Below, in pieces: positions 54,059-64,000 of a stretch of DNA of 64,000 nucleotides. Source of the stretch: Akanthomyces muscarius (taxonomy: Eukaryota; Ascomycota; Sordariomycetes; Hypocreales; Cordycipitaceae); NCBI RefSeq assembly GCF_028009165.1, contig NC_079245.1, positions 2,542,001 to 2,606,000 of the forward strand. Reading direction: 5' to 3'. Made by a program: the position numbers and the translations under genes. The notes under the pieces are model-generated. The model did not search any database. It was given only the letters and a program-made list of their open reading frames with translations, and had not been told where the DNA came from. The number at the start of each line of letters is the position of its first letter. Within the stretch, counting starts at the first letter, position 1.

Positions 54059-57000
54059 ATGGATGCTCTCGCAGCGCTCTCTCTCGCGTCCACGCTGATG
54101 CGATTTGCCGAGTACGGGAGCAAATTACTGTCTCAGGCACCCAAGTTGTACGAGCCCGCCTACGGTTCACTCACCGACAGCATAGACGTCGATGTCCTCG
54201 TCCGAGACTTACTGTCTCTGAAGCAGAGCCTCCAGCGACAGGCGCCTACGAGATATGCACCCACCAAGCACACCACTGATACGCAGAATTACAAGGCGCT
54301 CGAGGCGCTGTGCGCGCGATGCGTGGGCGCGGCGCAGGATCTGCTCGCGCATCTAACTCGGTTGAAGACGAAACCCAAAGCCACGAAACAGCATCTCTCG
54401 CAGAAGAAAGCGCAGCCAGATAAATGGCGGTCGCTCCTGGGTGCCGATGGATTGGAAGCGCTGGACAACCAGCAGCAGCCTGCGATGATGGAGTTCCGGG
54501 CCTGGGTTGGCTTTCACACGGCACTCCGCGCGGTGTGGAACAGGCAAGAAATGGAGGCTTTGGAGGATAGTTTATGGCATGTTCGAAAGGATATTCAATT
54601 TCAGATGCTTGCATCAATTCGGTATGCATGATCGTCAACTTTCTATGGCACTGGCTTACACAACTAGTGGCGCTTTTGGCCAGCTTGCAGGGCAACGATC
54701 TCAGACGTCGCACGAGCTCAAGAAATTTGCGACGTGCATGCTGGATTCATTTTACAAGAGCGAAGACGCTTTTGTTTCCCAAATGCAAGTTCAATCTCAG
54801 CGACTGCTCCAGCTTGACGAGTCCGACAAAGACGACGACGACGACGACGACCCTTTTGGGATATCAGTGGGCGACATACTCCACGGCGTCGGCTCCCTGC
54901 AAACGCCCGAACACGCCAGAAACTGCAAAGAGCCACGAGTCACAAACTTGCGAGTGGAGAATGAGTTGCGTACTGTCATCAGCGAGACCTGCGTCCTCGA
55001 AAGCCTCTCCTTTGCGACCATGGTTGACCGCCGCGAGAGCGTGGAGAAGGCGCACGCCCGCACCTTTGACTGGATCTACAAGGACGCAGAAAACGCACAA
55101 GTGCCCTGGAGCAACTTTGTCGACTGGCTCCGGCATGGCGACGGCATTTACTGGATCAACGGTAAGGTGGGGTGTGGAAAGTCGACCCTCATGCGGTACC
55201 TGTATGAGAACAAGACGACGCAGCAGGAGCTCGCGACCTGGGCTGCTGGGCGTCCTTGCGAAGTTTACAGCTTCTTCTTTTGGAACAGCGGCGGCGAACA
55301 TCAAAAGTCTCAGCTCGGTCTCCTCAGGTCGCTTTTGTTTGATATCTTGCAGCGGCACCGCAGCTTGATGCGCCAGGTCATGCCGGATGTTTGGGGTATG
55401 TGGTCAGCGCGCGCTAACGCTGCCCTTGAAGAAAGGCTGCCCTACGATTCCTCGTTTCTGCCGCCGGAACCAGAGACTCTGACGGTTGACGCATTAAGCG
55501 AGGTTTTCCAAAAGGTACTTGAACATCTCGGCAAGTCAACCAAGCTGTGTTTCTTTATCGACGGCCTAGATGAGTATGGCGCAGATCACTCGGACATCAT
55601 TCGCCTCACAACACAGTGCGCTGTGATTCGCAATGTCAAATTCTGCCTCTCAAGCAGACCGCTTCGAGTTTTTGAAGAATCTTTTTCTGGGCTGCCCACC
55701 CTACGGTTGCAGGATTTGACACATGGTGACCTGAGTCACTACGTCCTCGATTCCCTGTACCGCCACCCGCGCATGCAGCAGCTGTCACAACCTCAAGCTG
55801 CGGAGCTTTCCCATTTGATCCAAGAAGTTGTTACAAAATCTCAAGGGGTCTTTTTATGGGTGAAGCTTGTTGTTCGTTCACTAGTGCACGAATTACCTAC
55901 GTATGGCAGCATTGCAGACATACGGCATCAAGTGTATGACCTCCCTGGCGAACTCGATGACTTATACACATACATTATAGCCCAAAAAGACTACAAACGC
56001 GCCGCGCAGATACTTCAGATATTCATCACAGCCAGAAAACTGTCACCAGAGAAGGTCACCCTTCTTCAGTTGTCTTTTGCCGACGAGGAAGACGAATCAC
56101 TTGCAGAAGAAGCGCCAATGCTGAAAATCACAATCGACGAAAAGGCTTCGCGATGCCAAGGCATGAATTTTCGACTAAAGAGCATCTGCGCTGGGCTTTT
56201 GGAGTCACACGATACGAAATACTCCAGCATGGCTCCTGACGGAAAAGTACTCTTCCTGCATCGCACCGTCTCTGACTGGATCGCCAAGCCAGACGTGTGG
56301 GCGGAGCTTCTCGCGCAGACGGCCAACACGAGCTTCAGCCCATCGCTTGCCCTTCTCAAGTCCTGCATCTTGCACCTCAAGGGTCTAGACGTCAGCCCCG
56401 CGCGACCGTTTGACATGCGCATCGTCGCTAACGCTGTTGTATATGCCAAAGACGCGGAGACAGAGATCGGTGCAGGATTCCCCAGGCTGTTTGACCAGCT
56501 AGACCTCGCCGCTACCTATCAATGGCGGCTCGGCGACTGCGCCGCCGTCTATGAAGTCGACGACCTATCGGACACGAGTAGCAATACAGCCGAAGCACCA
56601 TCCGAGGGGCGCGGCAGTCCCTCTGAGACACCAGAGCAGCTGCACAGCTATCTACAATCATACCGCGCGTCTGTGATGGCGAGTCAGAGCGGCGTTCTTG
56701 GTACAGTGAACCGAGGCACACGCCAGTCTCTAAGTAGACCGTCAAGAGCCACGCCAGCATTCTCACAGAACGAGCTGGCCGCCTCGTACATGTCGTATAA
56801 AGAGACCCGTTTCGGCGGCACAGCACGGGAGGAGCCAAAAGACGCAGCGCCGACCCCCCAAAAAGTAGGGACGGACCATGAACACTGGTCTTTTTGTCTC
56901 GCGATTCCGGGCCTCATTCCCATGAAAGCCGCCACCAGCTTTTACAACGTGGCGTCCCTCGCGGGGATGAAGTACTACGTTGCGACGAAGGACGCGTCCG

Positions 57001-57560
57001 CCAACGTCCTAGATCATGATGTCGGCCATCACCTGCTCATGCGGACCGTCGCACCGCCGGCCGCGATGCCCGATACAGGCATTGACCCAGAGAGAATAGA
57101 AACGCTGCTCGCGGGCGGCGCGGGTCCAAACTTCGCATACCAGGGCCAGACGCCGTGGGAAGCGGCCCTTGCGGCTGCCGCATCGCACTTTGTGTGTACG
57201 CAGGAGCAGGATGAGACGGCGACGACTTTGCGCTACATAAAGGGCTGTGAGAATTGGATCAAAGTGATGGAGGCATTCTTACGACACGATGCTGACCCGT
57301 ACGCCGAGGTGAAACTTCGGGACATGGAGGATCGGCCGATTGTCTCTCTGTGTGCGCTATTGGAGTCGCATATGCCTCGGTTTCTGGAGCATGAGGCGTT
57401 CTCTCTGATGGAGCTGCTGCTAGAGAAGAGGCGAGAAGTCGACCGGAAACAAACTAGTAGACAGAAGAAGGCCCTGGGTATAGATATAGAGGCCAAAACT
57501 CCAGTGTCGTCGGCCGAGTGGCCCAATTCTTGGATACCAATTCGCAACAGTGTTGTCTAG
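54059..57560 (+). CDS. NACHT NTPase, fungal NLR-like (STAND) protein
   Basis: Fungal NACHT proteins are NOD-like receptors; some trigger heterokaryon incompatibility or other self/non-self death responses. Two exons (54059-54621, 54668-57560) with a 46-nt intron give 1151 residues. The helical N-terminal domain (MDALAALSLASTLMRFAEYG) is of the kind found at the start of many fungal NLRs; its output is unknown. An Asp run precedes residue 255. The NACHT core has a Walker A GKVGCGKST near 355, a Walker B FFIDGLDEYG near 483 and LSSRP in sensor position. A DUF7791-like region with FLHRTVSDWI follows (about 590-740). The C-terminal 400 residues contain two faint ankyrin-like units (LLAGGAGPNFAYQGQTPWEAAL and FLRHDADP) but no clear repeat array. 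There is no signal peptide. Confidence 0.88.
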
Positions 57561-59830
57561 CAATTCGGTTGTAATATAGATTCGTGGTAGTTTTTCTCTA
57601 ATATTACTCATTTCCGTTTTTCCTTCTACTATGCCGAACCTGGTAGCATGCCGCAAATATCTCCGGCGGCTCATGGCCCAACAGTGCGGCGTTCTGTTCT
57701 CAACTTCGTCTTTGCTATTCCTCGCCTACACAAGTAAAGAAAGCCAAAAGCAGATAAACCCAAGAGGTAAAAAAGGAAAAAGAACTAAAAACTTGCCGCC
57801 CTGAAAACATTTTTAAGAAAAGAAGCCAAGGAAACAGAAACGTATCTGCCCGGGTTTCCCCCATCAATAGCATCGCGTGGCAACCGACCGAGAGTAATCG
57901 GTCCGCACCCTTCTCTTGGCCATGCAGTTTTTTGGCAGCATTTTTATGTCTGTAGTTGTCTCGATATCCGCTAGTAACATAAACTAGCCTTGATCGTTAT
58001 TTCGACAAGGTATTCAGGTAAAGAGAGGACTTGCCAGGCCGAATGTAACTGGTTATCGCGGGCTGCTCTTTCGCTGCCGCAACACCTACAGTACAGGCAG
58101 GCTGGTCTTCTCAAGACGAATAGAATGACCGATTTATTATTTCCTTCATCGATTTGTTCTACGGAGCGGTCTTACTCCAGTCTGTTTTCTCGTTTTATTT
58201 TTTTATTTTTCCTTGTTTTTCTCCTCTTTTCTGTTGACTATAGCCAACTGGCACCAGCGTCTTTTCTTGCCCTGCCTGCTTGTAGCCTCAGCCATCCACT
58301 CATCCCTTGCCAGCTCAAACATTACAGCAGCATCCCAGGCATCTCAGTGATTTCCCTTTTACTCTCTCCACGCATTTGTTCTCTCACTGCGCCATAGCCA
58401 GCAGAAGGTGTATCGCATAAGGTAGACCCCGGGGAACGCTGCCCATCCACAAGATTTTGCCTACCCAGCCTCCGACACAGTTTCAGTTGCCGAGGCTGTT
58501 CACCAACGCGATGAAACCCATTCACGACTCGATTCGCTCCTAGCGAGCTCTGATGCCGACTTCTCGCGCAAGTCTCCTAAAGCAGCCCCAGGTTGGATCA
58601 CCAGCCTGGCTCGGGCGTCCTTCATTTCATTCTGGCGCAATTGTGGCTGAGCAGGAGCGAAGAGGAAAAAAAGGCATCTCTGAAGCTGGTCCGTTAGATG
58701 CTGTCACTCGAGCCGCAAAAGTGGCCAACGGCCTCTGAAGTACTAGGATCGGAGTTGAAAGTCAATTGGGCAACGCCCGGTCTTGAACGGAGCATAAAAG
58801 AAGTCCAAATTCTAGGACATTGACAAGAGGTCTAGGCCGCGTGCTGCCGCCGCGGGCCGCTGTGTCTGCGTGCAAGTTCACGAAGCACTGACCCTGAGGC
58901 CAAGATCGAGGTCGAGGTCGTGAATTCGGTATCCAACATACACATATTCGCAGCATGCTCATGGTATTTGTATATATATATTTACTTCCCTATACCTAAA
59001 CAATCATACAATATGCCAGAACTGGAAAAGAGGGGGCTCTCTGCACTGTACCCCCATCGCACTTTTTACCTTGAGATTGAAGCTCCCGTCACCCAGACCA
59101 GGCAAGTTTCCACCCAAGTAGCTTCAAATGGTCGGGTTTGTACATTGGTAAGAGTTTCATTCAAATATCAAAATAAGACAACAAATCAAATCTTCGGCCG
59201 TCAAATGGACTGCAAATATCGACTACCCATCAGCCTTGCGCTGAGGAATGGTGGTGTTGGCGTTGTTGCAGATCAGGGCAAGCCGAGGAAGAAGGAAGAG
59301 AAAAAGCACAACTCTGCAGCAGAAACAAAGAAAAAGAGGACACAAAACGCAGGAGCCTGAGTACCTTGAGTGCGTTGTAAAAAGCAAAATAATGTGAACG
59401 TGCTGTGTCTATGCGATATCGATCCTTGTGATCTAGTACATGGCAAGAAATCGTCTCCTGCACGGGGGGCGGCGCCTTTTCGTCGTAAAGAAAGTATATA
59501 AACAGCGGCGTCGAGGCTCGCAGGCGCGGGGGCGTTCCAGATGCGGTCCGTTTTCCTTCTCGTAAGTATTTTTCCTTTTCCGCTTGTAATGTACACACAA
59601 AGCATCCTCAAAGATGCCGTGCATTGTCGAGCATCGACGGCGCGGTAGCGCGCGATTGTCCATCGATGCGTTGCTTTTTTTATTCAAACAAGTGGTAAAA
59701 GAATTCATCAGAGTCGTGAGCGAGCAGCATCGGTTTCAGCAAAGAAGCAGCTGAAGCGAAACAACTGCCGGGGCGTCATGTTGTACAAGCAGGTAGCAAT
59801 GAGCTAATCATATATGCGTCACCAATAAAG
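57561..59830. other. Long convergent intergenic region
   Basis: 2.27 kb between the NLR-like gene (+) and the pumilio gene (-). Only short frames are present; T-rich patches lie near 58190-58240. I found no RNA gene, transposon or repeat array. Part is probably the 3' region of the pumilio gene. Confidence 0.45.
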
Positions 59831-62800
59831 TTACACCCAGCGAGTCTCCATGTTCTCTGCACCACCATTCATGGGCGACTGCATGTTCGAACCGTTGGGG
59901 GCGCCAGTATTCTGACCAAACTGGGACTGCTGAACAGGGGGCTGCTGCACTTGGGCTGCAGAAGTCATTCCGGCGTTACCACCGTAAGCAGGCATATTTT
60001 GGCGAGAGCTCTGGTTACCATTGCCAGGGGAAGGAGCACTATTGGCAGCGAGGTTATTCTGCGCAATGGTGCCAGACATGCCCCTCGCATGGCTCGGTCG
60101 CAGAGGGATCTGTCCTCCTGTGTTGTCTGCCGGAGTGGCCTGACCACTGGATGCAGCGCTTCCGCGGCTGTCGTAGGCAGAGATCTTGGCCTGGATACGA
60201 CGTCCATAGGGCGTTGTGCGGATCTGGGGCAGAATGGGCCTGATAGCCTCAACCAGGCGGTATTTGAGCTGGGGGGTGGCAAACTCCAAGGCCGTCTGGA
60301 TGACATAGTTGGCGAAGGAGTCTCGAAGGAGGCGTTCAATCTCCACGGGGGCCAGCATTTCTTCCACAATCATGTCTTTGGACGGCGGCTGGGCACACCG
60401 AAGGCACTTTTCAATGACGTTGGAGCTGAACTTGTGGCGCGACAGCTGTCCAATACATCCCTGGAAAGTAGCAACAACAGGCTCAGTGAATGTTGGCTCG
60501 TTCAGGTCGATGATGTACTGGACGACGTAGTTGCCAAAAGGGTCCTGGACGAGAATTCTAGCATGCGCGGTGATGCGCCCGACGAGCCACTGCTTCTGGT
60601 CTCCAGATGCGTGGTCGATGCAGCGCTGCAGAACACAGCAACCATGACGATGGGTACCGACTTCGATACAGTTGTTACCAACGGCGTCAAAGATGAACTG
60701 CGCGTCGAGAGAAGTGAGCTTGTTAAGACACTTCTGGATGACATGGTTGCCATTGAGGTCCTGAATGAGCTCCACGACACGGAACCGGAGAGCTTCGATG
60801 ATGAGGTGAACCTGCTGAGGAGTATTCACATACTCAATCATCTTCTGCAAGGCGCGAGTACCGTGCTGGTTGAGGGCAATGCGGACCATGTCTTGAGAAG
60901 CGTTCTGAATCAAGACAGTTCGCTCATCGTCATTACAGAACTCGAGGAGCTTTTGGCACAAATAATTACCAAATGGATCCGTCATGAGCTCGATGACGTG
61001 CTGGTTGGTCTCGAGCCAAATCATGTGAACTTGCTCAGGGTTGCGTTCTTCCAGCTTCTTCTGGAGATAGCGGCAGCCGTGCTGATCCTTGCACAGATCG
61101 TAGATCTGCGAACGGAAGGATTCAAGGGGCATGTTTTGGTAGCGAGACATAGCTGTACGATTGTTAGCCGATCGTTGTGCAGGATCGAATGCAAGAAATA
61201 TGAGCTTACCATCAGGGTCCAGTTGCTGGCGTCGGTTCTGAATGACGCGAGCCTGGCTGTCTCGCTGGGGAGTCCCAGATCCATGCTGGAATGGAACGCC
61301 GTTGTAGCCCTGAAAGTTTTGCACAGGATACATGTTGCCCGACGCAACGCCGTTGAGATTCAGCTGCTGCATGCCGGCTGCAAGCATTGGTCCACCAAAT
61401 TGTGCGCCACTGGGGCCGTTGTTCTGGTACCCGTTCTGGTTGTAGTAGCCGGGGAATCCGTTCATTCCATTTACACCACCGATGCCATTCAAGCCGTTAG
61501 CACCGTTCATGTTGTTCATGCCATTCATTCCATTCATGGCCGGTGCTGTGGAAGCGGACGTGGCGGTCGCTGAGCTGAAAGGAGCCGCGGAGGTGGTCAT
61601 GCTAGGGCCAAAGGGCGCGGCACTTGCTTGCAAAGCAGAGTGGATGGACTGATAGGCCCCGACTTGGTCTCGGCCAGCGTTCATGGAGCTGTCGCCAGAG
61701 AGCTCGCGGCTGTGGCGCATGGCCCCAGCAGGAATTCTTCCCATGTTTGCATTGTGGTTGTGGAAATGCTGCTGGGCATGGTTGTTGGCGTTGTTGGCCA
61801 TCATGGAAGATGCAGACGAGTTCTTGACAGTCGGTATCTCGCCGGAGGAAAAAGAGCTCTGAAGCTTGGGAGGAGTTGTGATGACGTGGGAGCTCTTGGG
61901 AGAAATGACGCCAGCGTTTCCGTCGCCGGTCTCGGGGATGTACTTGAGATCGAGGGAGTGTCGCATAGAAGCAGGGCGGCTTCCAATAGCGCTGAGATCA
62001 CCGAGCTGGCTGGAACTGCCGTTGATGTTCAAAGAAGAGAGACTCTGCTGCGCGCGGTGTCGGTTAACATTAGACCAGTTTCTGCTGGCATCAGGCTTTG
62101 GCGATGGTGACAAGGCAAGGTCGAGAGCAGCAGAAGATGCAGAGAGCTGAACGGAAAGCACACCAAGGTCAGAAAGCACGCAAGACAACGAGTTGAAGAG
62201 GGCAAAGGAGGGAAGGCAACAGAATTTCAATTGCATACAAGGCACTTGCTCGCGCTGCAATGTGAAGGAGGAGAAAATTGAGCAAGCAGCACTGGTTGTT
62301 GTCACGGGTGGGCGTTTGCACAGTCCGCATTAGCGTGCGGCTGCCGCCAGCTGGCAGCGTAAACGGCAGCCCGCCTGCCGCTGTGCCAATGTGATTTCTG
62401 ATTCAATCATCAAAATAGAAATGGTAAACTTACGATCTGGTCATCTCGGCGGACAAGCGTCGGGAAGTTGTGGTCGGGAGTATCGCGGCGCGGAAAGGCG
62501 TTTGGTTCATCCTCGCCAAACAGGAATCGAGCGGTGTTGGTCTGGTCCAGGTGGTGGCCCTCATACAATCCATTCTTGGACTTGGTAACCGGCATCGAGT
62601 AACGGTTGAAACTATTGCTCATGTTAGAATACAAGGGCAGAAAGCAGCACGGGCACAGCTCCATATTTGGCTGCCATCTACAAAACACAAAAATCCGGCT
62701 GCCGAGAGCTTTGGCTGGCAAAGAGGTGCCCATCGTCATGCGCATCATCCATCGGACGACCGACTCGGCAGATGCTAATGACCATGGGCAAAGACTCGGG

Positions 62801-63881
62801 CATGCCAAAAATTTGTGGCCTGCTGATATTGGGGTGCAGAACGGAGGACGGTGACGTACGCATTGCCAGATCGGTGGCTGGAAGGATCCTGGCGAACGGC
62901 CTCTTCCTTCTCGTCGTCGCTGTTTCGGCGAGTGGTGGGAACGGATCGCGAGGGCAGGGGTTCATCGTATCCGTAGCGAGACTGCATGAGGCCAGATGGC
63001 GGAGAAGTCACCTGCGAGCCTGACCTTCCGGGGCGGTTGAAGAGGCCTGGGGGCGAGGTGAGGCTGGAGGTGGAATACCGATTCGGTCGCGAAAACATGG
63101 AGGGGAAGCCCGAGTTGTGGTCGCGATATTCGGGAGGCGTGGTGGGCTCGGACTGGTGGCCGCCGAGGCGAACAATTTCCTCCTCCATCTGAGCGAGTTC
63201 TTGAGCCTCGCGACGCGACTGCTGATCGAGCTTTTGCATTTCCAGCTCGAAGCGGCGGCGCTGCTCTCGAATTCTCTCGTACTCCATTTTCTTCTGCTCA
63301 ATCTATGTGTAGGAGACAAAAAAGGTCAGTAAACCATTTTCTTATACTTTTTTTCATATTTTTTGGGAGTGTGGCAGCGTGGCGCGGTGTGAGAACCAGA
63401 GAGCCTCGGCAGGTGATGGTGTGGCGCGCCAGAGGCTTTCGGGTGGCTAGCATCGAGAGACATGGTGTCGGGTAATACCACATACCAATTGAACCTTGTG
63501 CAACGTTTGCTGTCATCAATGTCAGTAAGCGTGAGGTAAAGGGGCAAGCCTTCTGGCGCCATCCAGGGCGGCGCAGCGAGGCTTGCGATGCGAAACTAGT
63601 CTCGGGGCACGTCTGGGAATACTGACGGTGGAGGAGTAGTCGTGCGACAGCTCGGGACCGTTAGTGGGCGAAGTCATGCTGGAAAGAGTCGGGACACGGC
63701 CGGAGTCGGTAGTGAAGCGACGAGGGAGATTTGCGCGATGGTCGTGGGGAGGCGGCTGCTGCATGGCCATTCTGGAGTTGCCGTTGCGAGGTGGTGAAAC
63801 TAGAGAGGAGATTGGCAGGTCGTTCCTCGACGACTGCTGCTGCTGCTGCTGCTGCTGCTGTCGGAAACGCAGGTCGTCCAT
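59831..63881 (-). CDS. Pumilio-family (PUF) RNA-binding protein, Puf4/Mpt5-like
   Basis: PUF proteins bind UGUA-containing 3' untranslated regions and repress or localise mRNAs. Six exons give 1052 residues: 63627-63881, 63486-63509, 62860-63302, 62434-62611, 61210-62146, 59831-61152. Introns are 117, 183, 248, 287 and 57 nt. Exon 2 is a 24-nt microexon encoding QTLHKVQL, which restores a conserved coiled-coil segment (IEQKKMEYERIREQRRRFE). A polyglutamine tract lies at residues 8-16. Eight PUF repeats occupy about 635-970: DQHGCRYLQ, DPFGNYLCQ, NQHGTRALQ, DLNGNHVIQ, HRHGCCVLQ, DPFGNYVVQ, HKFSSNVIE, DSFANYVIQ. These RNA-contact triplets match the UGUA-binding pattern, and HRHGCCV in repeat 5 points to the Puf4/Mpt5 branch. 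Flanks are Asn/Gly/Met/Ser-rich, prone to condensates. I start at the ATG in cccaccatgg; an upstream exon outside the window cannot be excluded. Confidence 0.93.
63834..63860. repeat. (CTG)9 microsatellite encoding polyglutamine
   Basis: Nine uninterrupted CTG units on the plus strand are read as CAG on the minus strand and encode nine Gln near the start of the pumilio protein. The length is probably variable between strains. Confidence 0.92.
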
Positions 63882-64000
63882 GGTGGGCAAAAGACTCGTA
63901 CACGCCGGATTGGCACCGCGGGGTTGGGAATTTAAGAGCCTGCCTTCATGAATGAAGGGCGAGGAGAGGATGTCAGCGTGCGCGGTGAAGGAGGAGAAGA
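63882..64000 (-). other. 5' flank of the pumilio gene at the window edge
   Basis: 119 bp upstream of the chosen start codon. No further feature can be supported; the leader and promoter continue beyond the window. Confidence 0.4.

Noticed and set aside
59951..61573. 540-codon plus-strand frame opposite the pumilio gene
   Set aside because: It lies opposite all eight PUF repeats; the translation shows no domain and is a codon-bias shadow.

Overview
The window is nuclear DNA of a filamentous ascomycete (Pezizomycotina). It most resembles Hypocreales (Sordariomycetes), judging by the protein families and by the short introns: mostly 46-65 nt, GTANGT-type donors, CTAAC/CTGAC branch sites and CAG/TAG acceptors. 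I could place exon borders by hand for most genes because the reading frame and the family alignment agree on both sides of each intron. The species cannot be named from sequence alone.

Layout. 1-3359: gene-poor flank and promoter. 3360-5349 (+): MFS sugar transporter whose start is out of frame. 7901-10597 (+): EF-hand mechanosensitive channel (Msy type). 11142-13678 (+): two neighbouring lineage-specific acidic repeat proteins, one tail-anchored with a duplicated exon-intron unit. 14065-15197 (-): dienelactone hydrolase. 16025-18695 (-) and 19364-20101 (+): divergent mitochondrial pair, YME2 and an EMI1-type twin CX9C protein. 20641-22620 (-): intronless cytosolic HSP70 with a step-type heat-shock element. 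24416-25393 (-): 2EXR-domain protein. 26035-30977 (-): an intact protein kinase with an orphan N-terminal domain, followed by a decayed paralogue. 32024-35440: CENP-C/Mif2 (-) and RNase H2 catalytic subunit (+) share a promoter. 35684-38502 (-): Sey1 ER-fusion GTPase. 39018-44265: transcription-factor-domain protein (-), old yellow enzyme (+), DHA2-type exporter (-). 45260-47479: a tail-to-tail pair of diverged paralogues of an unknown family, both with broken frames. 50540-53304 (+): cytosolic carnitine acyltransferase of the Yat2 type. 54059-57560 (+): NACHT NLR-like protein. 59831-63881 (-): pumilio-family RNA-binding protein.

Housekeeping genes (YME2, EMI1, HSP70, CENP-C, RNase H2A, SEY1, YAT2, PUF) are interleaved with accessory material: kinase pair, acidic repeat genes, inverted broken pair, NLR, and the TF/oxidoreductase/exporter trio. 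Two divergent promoters join genes of related compartment or process: YME2/EMI1 (mitochondria) and CENP-C/RNase H2A (chromosome maintenance). I found no tRNA, rRNA, CRISPR array or intact transposon. The strongest leads for novelty are the kinase/pseudokinase duplication, the exon-duplicated tail-anchored acidic protein, the inverted broken pair, and the TF-OYE-exporter trio. None is proven to be a new system.
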